Assembly: GCA_004555955.1 (NCBI GenBank) | Contig: SFJG01000022.1 | Span: forward strand, 1 to 26,652 | Length of the DNA: 26,652 nucleotides | From: Bacteroidales bacterium | GTDB lineage: Bacteria; Bacteroidota; Bacteroidia; Bacteroidales; Muribaculaceae | Direction of reading: 5' to 3' | Part shown: piece after piece, positions 16,478-23,414 of the stretch | Position numbering within the stretch: the stretch's first letter is position 1 | Layout of the letters: every line of letters begins with the position of its first letter | Position numbers and translations under genes: made by a program | Notes under the pieces: model-generated | What the model was told of the DNA's origin: nothing | Seen by the model: only the letters and a program-made list of their open reading frames with translations | The model's database searches: none

Positions 16478-17596
16478 ATGAGTCAAGGAAACAAAATAAA
16501 AGTGGGAATCACCCACGGCGACATAAACGGCATCGGCTATGAAATAATCCTCAAAACACTGAGTCAACCGGGTTTCGGGGAGCTATGTACACCGATAGTC
16601 TACGGCTCGTCAAAAGCCCTATCATACCATCGCAAAGCACTCGAGATGGCAAACGTGAATTTCAACCTTATCAAGTCGGCATCAGATGCAATCACCGGAG
16701 CTAATAACCTCATCGAAGTACTCGGCGACGACGTGAAAATAGAACTCGGTGTTGCGTCAGACTACAGCGGCAAAGCGGCGTTTGCCTCGCTCGAAAGAGC
16801 CGTTGCCGATTTGAAAAACAATGAAATCGACGTGCTCGTAACCGCGCCAATCAACAAAGACGCCATCCAGAGCGAAAGTTTCCACTTTCCCGGACATACG
16901 GAGTATCTCGAGGCTTGCGCCGACGGGTCGAAGTCGCTGATGATTCTCTGCAACGACAACATCCGCGTTGCGCTGGTAACCACTCACCTGCCCATCAGCC
17001 GCATTTCGTCGGCTCTGAGCAAAGACTTGATTGTTGAGAAAATCAAGATATTCAACGAGTCGTTGCGCCGCGATTTTGGCATCATCCGCCCACGTATCGC
17101 CGTGCTGTCACTCAATCCACACGCCGGAGAGAACGGACTGCTCGGCAGCGAAGAGCAGCAAATCATCACCCCTGCCGTCGAAGAAGCTTACGGCAAACAC
17201 ATTTTATGTTTCGGACCATACGCCGCCGATGGTTTCTTCGGAAGCGGTCAATACACCCACTTCGACGGTGTCTTGGCGATGTATCACGACCAAGGATTGG
17301 CGCCTTTCAAGACTTTGGCAATGGACAGCGGTGTCAACTTCACTGCCGGACTGCCTTTTGTCCGCACCTCACCCGACCACGGCACGGGCTACGACATCGC
17401 CGGCAAAAACCAGGCTAACGACGAATCGTTCAGAGCGGCAATCTATCGCGCTATCGATGTGGCGCGCAATCGCCGTCGTTTTGCCGAGATGTATCGCAAC
17501 CCGTTGCGCCGTCAATACGTTGACCGCAGCGGCGACAAAGAGGTTCTCGACCTGTCGAAAGACGATAGCGCCGACACCGAAATATTAGACGTTTAA
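16478..17596 (+). CDS. pdxA: 4-hydroxythreonine-4-phosphate dehydrogenase PdxA
   Basis: The 372-residue protein has the PdxA pattern: a GITHGDINGIG N-terminus, TAPINK (122-127), GHTE (139-142), and the three metal-binding histidines in TTHLP (H170), NPHAGE (H215) and YHDQGL (H270). It oxidises 4-phosphohydroxythreonine in the deoxyxylulose-5-phosphate-dependent pyridoxal phosphate route in the cytoplasm. The last 35 residues (from about 338, with a DRSGDKEVLDLSKDD stretch) extend past the core. It is the first gene after the repeat-borne promoter. The NTP-transferase starts 12 bp downstream, so pdxA appears to lead the inositol-lipid operon. Confidence 0.96.
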   Translation: MSQGNKIKVGITHGDINGIGYEIILKTLSQPGFGELCTPIVYGSSKALSYHRKALEMANVNFNLIKSASDAITGANNLIEVLGDDVKIELGVASDYSGKAAFASLERAVADLKNNEIDVLVTAPINKDAIQSESFHFPGHTEYLEACADGSKSLMILCNDNIRVALVTTHLPISRISSALSKDLIVEKIKIFNESLRRDFGIIRPRIAVLSLNPHAGENGLLGSEEQQIITPAVEEAYGKHILCFGPYAADGFFGSGQYTHFDGVLAMYHDQGLAPFKTLAMDSGVNFTAGLPFVRTSPDHGTGYDIAGKNQANDESFRAAIYRAIDVARNRRRFAEMYRNPLRRQYVDRSGDKEVLDLSKDDSADTEILDV

Positions 17597-17608
17597 TTTC
17601 CTATAAAT

Positions 17609-18313
17609 ATGAACTACGCAATTATTGCAGCCGGCGAAGGTTCGCGACTTGCCCAAGAGGGCGTTGCAAAGCCCAAACCGTTGGTAGAACTCAATGGAGA
17701 GCCGATGATTGGTCGGCTGATTAACATATTCCGCCGTTGCAACGCTGAAAGCATCAGCATTATCGTCAACGAGCAAATGACCGAAGTGCGCCAATACTTG
17801 GAGTCGCTCGATTTGGATATACCCTTCCGTTTGGTTGTCAAATCGACCCCCAGCTCGATGCACAGCTTCTACGAACTGTCGCGCGTGATGCCTTCGGGAC
17901 GATTCTGCCTGACCACCGTCGACACCATCTTCCGCGAAGACGACCTGCGCCACTATATCGAAGCTATGGAGGCTGCGTCCGACTGCGACGGTATGATGGC
18001 TGTTACGCCCTACGTCGACGACGAAAAACCGCTATGGGTAGAAACCGACGAAGCGCTCAACATTGTCAACTTCCGCGACCAATCGTTCGACGGCGCAAAA
18101 TACATCTCCGGCGGCGTTTACGCCCTTTCCGACAAGGCTGTTGAAGTGCTCGAGCGATGCATGGCGAACGGAGTGTCTCGCATGCGCAACTTCCAGCGCG
18201 CTCTCGTTGCCGACGGGCTAAAACTCAAGGCTTATCCTATTGCGAAAATCCTCGACGTCGACCACGCTTCCGACATCGAAAAAGCTATTAACTTCATCAA
18301 CGGCAACGACTAA
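17609..18313 (+). CDS. Nucleotidyltransferase, candidate inositol-phosphate cytidylyltransferase-like
   Basis: The 234-residue protein is a single NTP-transferase domain with AAGEGSRLAQEGVAKPKPL at residues 7-25 as the nucleotide-binding loop and substrate Lys, and TTVD (102-105) as the metal-binding strand end. The late ISGGVYAL and LDVDHASDI motifs fit sugar-phosphate or alcohol-phosphate nucleotidyltransferases. The nearest logical role, from its neighbours, is activation of inositol-1-phosphate to CDP-inositol, as in the archaeal IPCT/DIPPS system. That is inference. It could instead activate another headgroup such as choline, ethanolamine or a sugar. It lies 12 bp after pdxA and 21 bp before the ATP-grasp gene. 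Confidence 0.8.
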   Translation: MNYAIIAAGEGSRLAQEGVAKPKPLVELNGEPMIGRLINIFRRCNAESISIIVNEQMTEVRQYLESLDLDIPFRLVVKSTPSSMHSFYELSRVMPSGRFCLTTVDTIFREDDLRHYIEAMEAASDCDGMMAVTPYVDDEKPLWVETDEALNIVNFRDQSFDGAKYISGGVYALSDKAVEVLERCMANGVSRMRNFQRALVADGLKLKAYPIAKILDVDHASDIEKAINFINGND

Positions 18314-18334
18314 CACTCCCACACACCACGAATT

Positions 18335-19213
18335 ATGGCAGATTTCACTATTGCCGGCATTATGAGAGCCGGCGCCTACTCGCCTAACCATATCGGCAAC
18401 GATGCCGCAATCTTCAACGCTACCGCCGAGCAGCTCCGCAAGCGCGGTTGCACTGTCAATGTCTACAGCGAAGAACAATTCATCGCCGGACAAGTGCAAG
18501 AACGCATCATCCTGAACATGTGTCGCGAACGCGAATCCATAAAACTTCTGCAAGAGCGAGAAGACGACGGCTGCATCGTTATCAACTCGGGATACGGCAT
18601 CGAAAACTGCACACGCGAACGAATGACTCGCATCCTTATGGGCAACGGCATCCCCTATCCCGACAGCGTTATCGTCAACACCAACGAGGCTGTCATCGAC
18701 GAACTCAAAGAAGCCGGCATCAACAATTGTTGGATAAAGCGCGGCGACTTCCACGCCATGCACAAAGAAGACGTCAGCTACGTGCGCCACGCCGAAGAAG
18801 CCCAAGAAGTGCTCCAAGAATACTTCTACCGCGGCATCAAGCGTGCCGTTATCAATCGCCACCTTGTCGGCGACCTTATTAAATTCTACGGCATGTACGA
18901 CTCGCCTTTCTTCTATTGGTTCTACCCCTTCGACGACGGACATAGCAAGTACGGACTCGAAGCAATCAACGGCAAGTCGAAAGGCATCGACTTCGACATC
19001 AACCACCTCAAAGACATCTGCCGAAGCGCTGCCGAAGCGCTCGACGTGATTATCTACGGCGGCGACTGCATCGTTTCGCCCGACGGCGAAATTCGTATCA
19101 TCGACTTCAACGACTGGCCAAGTTTTGCTCCTTGTCGCAACGAAGCCGCCCCGTTTATCGCTAAATGCGTCCTTAACGCTATAAAAAACAGATTGAAAAC
19201 TAACAATAAATGA
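18335..19213 (+). CDS. ATP-grasp family protein of unknown substrate
   Basis: The 292-residue protein has an ATP-grasp-like layout: an N-terminal Rossmann-like part (1-100, with SGYGIENCTRERM), a central nucleotide-binding part (WIKRGD with K135; NRHLVGDLIKFY at 174-185) and a C-terminal metal site IIDFND with D257 and N259. ATP-grasp enzymes activate a carboxylate as acyl phosphate and join it to an amine, thiol or hydroxyl. The substrate is unknown. No membrane segment or signal peptide is seen, so it is cytoplasmic. Its stop overlaps the CDP-alcohol phosphatidyltransferase ATG by 4 bp (ATGA), which argues for a shared pathway or complex. Confidence 0.72.
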   Translation: MADFTIAGIMRAGAYSPNHIGNDAAIFNATAEQLRKRGCTVNVYSEEQFIAGQVQERIILNMCRERESIKLLQEREDDGCIVINSGYGIENCTRERMTRILMGNGIPYPDSVIVNTNEAVIDELKEAGINNCWIKRGDFHAMHKEDVSYVRHAEEAQEVLQEYFYRGIKRAVINRHLVGDLIKFYGMYDSPFFYWFYPFDDGHSKYGLEAINGKSKGIDFDINHLKDICRSAAEALDVIIYGGDCIVSPDGEIRIIDFNDWPSFAPCRNEAAPFIAKCVLNAIKNRLKTNNK

Positions 19214-20148
19214 ATCTCGACGAACTAAAACGCACTTACAAAGAATCGCTTAAATCGATGGACACCGAAGAAACTATCGATCTGGTTTTCTATCGGCCTA
19301 TCGGTTTTATGTGGGCTGTGCTTTGCGCAAAACTTGGGATAAAGCCTAACGCAATCACCATAGCCTCTATTTTCATCGGCATCGCCGCAGGTATCCTTTT
19401 CTATTTCGACACTCTCTGGATAAACATCATCGGCATGCTATTGCTCATCTGGGCAAACTCGTTCGACAGTGCCGACGGTCAGTTGGCGCGTATGACCAAG
19501 CAATACTCTCGGCTGGGGCGCATCCTCGACGGACTCAGTGGCGACTTTTGGTTTGTTGCCATCTATTTCGCCATCTGCTTCCGCGAAAACGTCACTTCCG
19601 AATTCTTTATGTCATTGCCATGGCTCATTTGGGTGGTTGCCGTAACTGCCGGACTCTGCCACGCCAAGCAAGCCGCTGCCGCCGACTACTACCGCCAATT
19701 CCACCTCTACTTCCTCAAAGGTAAAGAGGGTAGCGAACTCGACAGCGTCGAGCAACTCGACTCCGTCTACAACGCAACTCCCTGGAAGGGCAACTTCTGG
19801 AAGAAAATCACGATGTTCTTCTACCGCAACTACACAGCCAACCAGGAAGTGCTTACCCCCAACATGCAAACTCTGCGCCGAACCATCCGCTCAGCTTTCG
19901 GCGACAACATCCCGCAACAGTTCCGCGACGACTTCCGTGCGCTGAGCCGACCGCTGATGAAATACACCAACTGGCTGTCGTTCAACCTGCGAACCATCGC
20001 CCTATTCTGCTCGCTTTTCGCACAGATGCCTTGGCTCTACTTTGCATTCGAGATTGTTGTGCTTAACGCAATGCTCGTCTATATGATTGTTCGACACGAA
20101 CGCATTTGCAAACGACTTAACAAAGACATTATCGATGGAAAATATTAA
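19210..20148 (+). CDS. CDP-alcohol phosphatidyltransferase family protein (inositol-lipid candidate)
   Basis: The 312-residue membrane protein has the family signature starting at D86: DSADGQLAR (D86, D89, G90, A93, R94), then G103 and D107. The fourth Asp, normally four residues after the third, is Gly111 here with an Asp at 112. Several membrane segments are visible (about 48-66, 70-84, 113-124, 136-150, 268-297). At 312 residues it is longer than the roughly 200-residue phosphatidylinositol-phosphate synthases, with an added loop and helix region at 160-260. Next to inositol-phosphate synthase it is the probable transferase joining phosphoinositol to lipid. It overlaps the genes on both sides. 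Confidence 0.85.
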   Translation: MNLDELKRTYKESLKSMDTEETIDLVFYRPIGFMWAVLCAKLGIKPNAITIASIFIGIAAGILFYFDTLWINIIGMLLLIWANSFDSADGQLARMTKQYSRLGRILDGLSGDFWFVAIYFAICFRENVTSEFFMSLPWLIWVVAVTAGLCHAKQAAAADYYRQFHLYFLKGKEGSELDSVEQLDSVYNATPWKGNFWKKITMFFYRNYTANQEVLTPNMQTLRRTIRSAFGDNIPQQFRDDFRALSRPLMKYTNWLSFNLRTIALFCSLFAQMPWLYFAFEIVVLNAMLVYMIVRHERICKRLNKDIIDGKY

Positions 20149-20857
20149 AGGCGTGATAAAAGGTGTGATTTTCGACTACGGCGGCACTATCGACAGCCAT
20201 GGCGACCACTGGAGCGAAATCATTTGGCAAGGCTACCAAGAAGCCGGAATTAGTGTTACTAAAGAGCAATTCCGCACGTGCTACGTCTTTGCCGAACGCG
20301 AACTCGCTCGCGTGCGCCACATCCTGCCTCACCACAACTTTTACGACCTGTTGCTCATTAAGATGCGCATCGAGTTGGGCAACCTTGTGGATACCGGCGT
20401 GCTCCCGGCAGACTTCGACACAGAAAGCGCTGCCACCAACGTGGCTCAATACTGCTACAACTCGGCACGTCGCTCCGTCGAAGATGCTCGACCAACCCTC
20501 GAATACATTCACGAGCGACTCCCGATGGTGCTTGTCAGCAACTTCTACGGCAACGTCGAAAGCGTTTTAGCCGACTTCGACTTGCGCCGCTATTTTGCCG
20601 ACATCATCGAAAGCGCCGTTGTAGGCGTCCGTAAGCCCGACCCCAAAATCTTTATGCTCGGCGTCGAGGCACTCGGTCTTTGCCCGCAACAGGTGCTCGT
20701 CGTTGGCGACAGCCTTCGCAAAGACATCATCCCCGCCGAAACTATCGGCTGCCGGGTGGCTTGGCTTAAAGGCAAAGGATGGACCGCTGAAGAAGATGCT
20801 CAGCAGCATCCGTCTATCATCAAAAATCTCGCAGAACTCCAAAATGCCCTATTTTGA
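20135..20857 (+). CDS. HAD-superfamily hydrolase, candidate inositol-lipid phosphatase
   Basis: The 240-residue protein has HAD motif I as FDYGGTIDS (nucleophile D14), motif II around LVSNFYG, the Lys of motif III in RKPDPKIF, and motif IV as VVGDSLRKD. The second Asp of the usual DxD in motif I is Gly16, as in some HAD subgroups. A helical cap lies between residues 25 and 95. In Bacteroides thetaiotaomicron a phosphatase of the inositol-lipid cluster converts phosphatidylinositol phosphate to phosphatidylinositol; this protein is the positional equivalent. I chose the ATG at 20135, which overlaps the preceding stop by 14 bp, over a longer form starting at 20087. Confidence 0.85.
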   Translation: MENIKGVIKGVIFDYGGTIDSHGDHWSEIIWQGYQEAGISVTKEQFRTCYVFAERELARVRHILPHHNFYDLLLIKMRIELGNLVDTGVLPADFDTESAATNVAQYCYNSARRSVEDARPTLEYIHERLPMVLVSNFYGNVESVLADFDLRRYFADIIESAVVGVRKPDPKIFMLGVEALGLCPQQVLVVGDSLRKDIIPAETIGCRVAWLKGKGWTAEEDAQQHPSIIKNLAELQNALF

Positions 20858-20866
20858 TATTTTAAC

Positions 20867-20906
20867 GTTTAAATTAAATAACCACAAACATTTAACTTAA
20901 TTTAAC
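20867..20906 (+). other. AT-rich inverted repeat after the HAD gene
   Basis: A near-perfect AT-rich inverted repeat (GTTTAAATTAA at 20867-20877 and TTAATTTAAC at 20897-20906) lies just after the HAD stop. It lacks GC pairs and a following T run, so it is a poor intrinsic terminator. Apart from this and the promoter and leader of the next gene, the 214-bp gap holds nothing I recognise. Confidence 0.4.
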
Positions 20907-20968
20907 CAGGTGCTCTTATTTTTACTAATATTTTGCCTTTATAGGACAAATATTTAATTAAAATATTT

Positions 20969-20998
20969 TTTGTTATTAGAAAAAAGAGAGTACTTTTG
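20969..20998 (+). promoter_or_regulatory. Promoter of the inositol-phosphate synthase gene
   Basis: TTTG (20969-20972), an 18-bp spacer and TACTTTTG (20991-20998) fit the Bacteroidota promoter. The surrounding 20930-20985 stretch is very A/T-rich. Transcription would start near 21004, giving a leader of about 68 nt. The gene therefore has its own promoter besides any read-through from the HAD gene. Confidence 0.75.
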
Positions 20999-21002
20999 AC
21001 CC

Positions 21003-21036
21003 GTCAAAACAGAGCAATTTGTTTTGGCAATTTTTT
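21003..21036 (+). promoter_or_regulatory. 5'-leader stem-loop with T run in the inositol-phosphate synthase transcript
   Basis: GTCAAAAC (21003-21010) pairs with GTTTTGGC (21021-21028) across a 10-base loop, with one G-T pair, and is followed by TTTTTT (21031-21036). The stem would begin right at the predicted transcript 5' end. It could be a stabilising 5' cap hairpin or a weak attenuator. No known riboswitch is recognised. Confidence 0.45.
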
Positions 21037-21071
21037 ACGGTAATAAAAAGTAATAACATAACATTAAGACA

Positions 21072-22376
21072 ATGGAAAATAACGTAAAAAAAGCGGAAGG
21101 CAAGCTCGGCGTGCTCGTAGTTGGTCTTGGCGCAGTTTCAACAACATTTATGACCGGTGTTTTGATGGTTCGCAAGAACTTGGCAAAACCGGTTGGTTCG
21201 ATGACCCAATACGATAAAATTCGTGTAGGTCAAGGAGCAGACAAAAAATACTTGAAATACGACGAAATCGTTTCGATGGCAAAACTCGACGACATCGTCT
21301 TCGGCTCATGGGACGTTTACCCCGAAAACGCATACGAATCGGCTATCAACGCTGAAGTTCTCAAAGAAAAAGACATCAACCCCGTTAAGGACGAGTTGGT
21401 AAAAATCGTGCCTATGAAGGCAGCGTTCGACCACAACTACGCAAAGCGTCTCGACGGCAACAACGTAAAAGACTGCAAAGACCGTTGGGATATGGTTGAG
21501 CAACTTCGTGCCGACATCCGCAACTTCAAAGCAGAAAACAATTGCGACCGCATCGTTGTGCTTTGGGCAGCTTCTACTGAAATCTACGTTCCGGTAGATA
21601 TGAACGTTCACGGCACTCTTGCAGCTCTCGAAGCAGCAATGAAAGCCGACGACAAAGAGCACATCGCTCCTTCTATGTGCTACGCTTACGCAGCATTGGC
21701 AGAAGGTGCTCCTTTCATCATGGGTGCTCCTAACACAACTGTCGACATCCCGGCAATGTGGGAACTCGCTGAAAAGACCAAAATGCCTATCGCCGGTAAA
21801 GACTTCAAGACAGGTCAAACACTCGTTAAGTCCGGTTTTGCTCCCATCATCGGTACTCGTTGCCTCGGCCTTGCAGGTTGGTTCTCTACCAACATCCTCG
21901 GTAACCGCGACGGTCTCGTGCTCGACGAACCCGCTAACTTCCACACTAAAGAAGTCAGCAAGCTCTCTACCCTCGAGTCAATCCTCGTGCCCGAGAAACA
22001 ACCCGACCTCTACAACAACTACTACCACAAAGTACGTATCAACTACTACCCGCCGCGTAACGACAACAAAGAAGGCTGGGACAACATCGACATCTTCGGT
22101 TGGATGGGCTACCCGATGCAGATAAAGATTAACTTCCTCTGCCGCGACTCTATCCTCGCAGCGCCTCTCTGCCTCGACCTCGTGCTCCTCAGCGACCTCG
22201 CAGCTCGTGCCGGACGCTACGGTACTCAACGCTTCCTCAGCTTCTTCCTTAAGAGCCCGATGCACGACTACACCAAGGACGAAGTGCCTGTTAACCACCT
22301 CTTCCAACAATACGTTATGCTCAAAAACGCTATCCGCGAAATGGGCGGTTACCCGGCTGACGAAGAAATCGATTAA
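21072..22376 (+). CDS. ino1: myo-Inositol-1-phosphate (inositol-3-phosphate) synthase
   Basis: The 434-residue protein matches the INO1/MIPS family: the NAD-binding VVGLGAVSTTF loop (16-26), NTTVDIPAM, AGKDFKTGQT, a GWFSTNILGNRDG segment, and the NYYHKVRINYYPPR to KINFLCRDSILAAPLCLDL C-terminal region with conserved lysines. It converts glucose-6-phosphate to inositol phosphate using NAD in the cytoplasm and is the committed step for inositol lipids. It is 214 bp downstream of the HAD gene with its own promoter and a strong terminator. Codon use is strikingly biased to AAC, GAC, TAC, ATC, TTC and CTC, most clearly in its second half, which suggests high expression. Confidence 0.95.
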   Translation: MENNVKKAEGKLGVLVVGLGAVSTTFMTGVLMVRKNLAKPVGSMTQYDKIRVGQGADKKYLKYDEIVSMAKLDDIVFGSWDVYPENAYESAINAEVLKEKDINPVKDELVKIVPMKAAFDHNYAKRLDGNNVKDCKDRWDMVEQLRADIRNFKAENNCDRIVVLWAASTEIYVPVDMNVHGTLAALEAAMKADDKEHIAPSMCYAYAALAEGAPFIMGAPNTTVDIPAMWELAEKTKMPIAGKDFKTGQTLVKSGFAPIIGTRCLGLAGWFSTNILGNRDGLVLDEPANFHTKEVSKLSTLESILVPEKQPDLYNNYYHKVRINYYPPRNDNKEGWDNIDIFGWMGYPMQIKINFLCRDSILAAPLCLDLVLLSDLAARAGRYGTQRFLSFFLKSPMHDYTKDEVPVNHLFQQYVMLKNAIREMGGYPADEEID

Positions 22377-22401
22377 TCTAATTACTAATCTGAACATAAT
22401 T

Positions 22402-22440
22402 GAAGGTGCTCCGACGTCAGCCGGAACACCTTCGTTTTTT
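22402..22440 (+). terminator. Terminator of the inositol-phosphate synthase gene
   Basis: GAAGGTG (22402-22408) pairs with CACCTTC (22427-22433). After one mismatch, TCCG pairs with CGGA inside, around an 8-base loop. GTTTTTT follows. It lies 25 bp after the stop codon. Confidence 0.92.
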
Positions 22441-22444
22441 ATCA

Positions 22445-22475
22445 GAAATCCGGAATCGGAAATCGTAAATCGGGA
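22445..22475. repeat. Imperfect 6-7 bp tandem repeat
   Basis: Units of the type GGAAATC/GTAAATC recur four to five times directly after the terminator, and the stretch ends in a CGGGAACCCG palindrome (22471-22480). Role unknown; it may be a replication-slippage tract. Confidence 0.5.
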
Positions 22476-22499
22476 ACCCGGACTCTACACCCAATACGT

Positions 22500-22630
22500 A
22501 AAACTTTCGTTTTCGCTTTGTTTTTCGCTCGCCTTGCACTAATTTTTGATAAATTAGGCGGCATCTCGGCAAAAACAAATTCAAAACTTCGTTTTGATTT
22601 GTTATTGCTCTCGATTTGCACTAATTTTGC
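22500..22630 (+). repeat. Diverged copy of the 84-bp intergenic repeat, ending in a promoter
   Basis: This stretch aligns with the 16176-16449 array. It shares an ATAAATTAGGC-GGCATCTCGG-like core, the AAAAC/GTTTT hairpin, and the terminal TCGATTTGCACTAATTTTGC. It holds about one and a half units with a spacing near 80 bp instead of 84. The hairpin arms read CAAAAC and GTTTTG here, against GAAAAC and GTTTTC in the first array, a compensatory change. Like the first array it ends directly before a plus-strand gene. Confidence 0.85.
22598..22629 (+). promoter_or_regulatory. Repeat-borne promoter of the hydrolase-Mur ligase-ddl operon
   Basis: TTTG (22598-22601), a 20-bp spacer and TAATTTTG (22622-22629) match the consensus. 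The ATG of the next gene starts only 8 bp after the box, so the mRNA is predicted to be leaderless or nearly so. An upstream, less exact version (TTTG 22517-22520; TAATTTTT 22540-22547) belongs to the preceding unit. Confidence 0.75.
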
Positions 22631-22637
22631 AAATTGA

Positions 22638-23414
22638 ATGGAAAAGCAAATAGAAATAAGTAACGTAACGCTCAACTACACCGTTGAAGGCGAAGGTCGT
22701 CCGGTTGTGCTCATGCACGGTTGGGGCTGCAACCTCACTACGGTAGCGAGCATAAACAACCTGCTCACGCCGGGTTTTCGCGTCTATAATATCGACTTTC
22801 CGGGATTCGGCAAGAGCACTGAGCCTACCACGGTTTGGGGAGTTGACGACTACGCCGTGATGATGGAAGAATTTATGCGCCGCGAAGGCATTGTCGACCC
22901 GATTTTGATAGGACACTCGTTCGGGGGTCGCGTTGCCATAGTGCTCGGTTCGCGCAACAAGATTCATAAAATAATTTTAGTCGATGCCGCCGGCGTAAAG
23001 CCGCGCCGCAGCTTGCGCTACTATTTAAAAGTATACTCCTACAAAGCGGTTCGCCACACGCTGCCACTGCTCGTCGGTCGCAGCCGCGCCGAAGATTTGC
23101 TCAACCGCTACCGCAAAAAGGTGGGCTCGAGCGACTATTCGAACGCATCACCGCGTATGCGACAGATTATGAGCCGCGTCGTCAACGAAGATTTATGCCA
23201 TTTGATGCCGAATATCGCATGCCCCACATTGCTTATCTGGGGAGCTCTCGACACAGCAACGCCGGTCAGCGACGCTCGCAAGATAGAACGACTGATTCCC
23301 GATGCCGGTCTGGTGGTTTTCGAAGGCGTCGGGCATTACAGTTTTTTGGAGAATCCTCTCCAATTCGCCGCCGTAGTTAATTCGTTCTTAGAAAAAGACA
23401 AACGCAAACAATAA
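22638..23414 (+). CDS. Alpha/beta-fold hydrolase
   Basis: The 258-residue protein has the full alpha/beta hydrolase triad: S94 in the GHSFGG nucleophile elbow, D205 in WGALDTATP, and H233 in GVGHYSF. MHGWG (26-30) forms the oxyanion strand-loop, and a cap of basic helices lies at about 120-180. No signal peptide is seen, so it is cytoplasmic. The family is too broad to name a substrate. It shares a single base with the next ATG (TAATG), so it is translationally coupled to the Mur ligase. That coupling suggests a role in cell-envelope metabolism, such as an esterase or amidase on a peptidoglycan precursor or lipid carrier, but this is inference. Confidence 0.88.
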   Translation: MEKQIEISNVTLNYTVEGEGRPVVLMHGWGCNLTTVASINNLLTPGFRVYNIDFPGFGKSTEPTTVWGVDDYAVMMEEFMRREGIVDPILIGHSFGGRVAIVLGSRNKIHKIILVDAAGVKPRRSLRYYLKVYSYKAVRHTLPLLVGRSRAEDLLNRYRKKVGSSDYSNASPRMRQIMSRVVNEDLCHLMPNIACPTLLIWGALDTATPVSDARKIERLIPDAGLVVFEGVGHYSFLENPLQFAAVVNSFLEKDKRKQ

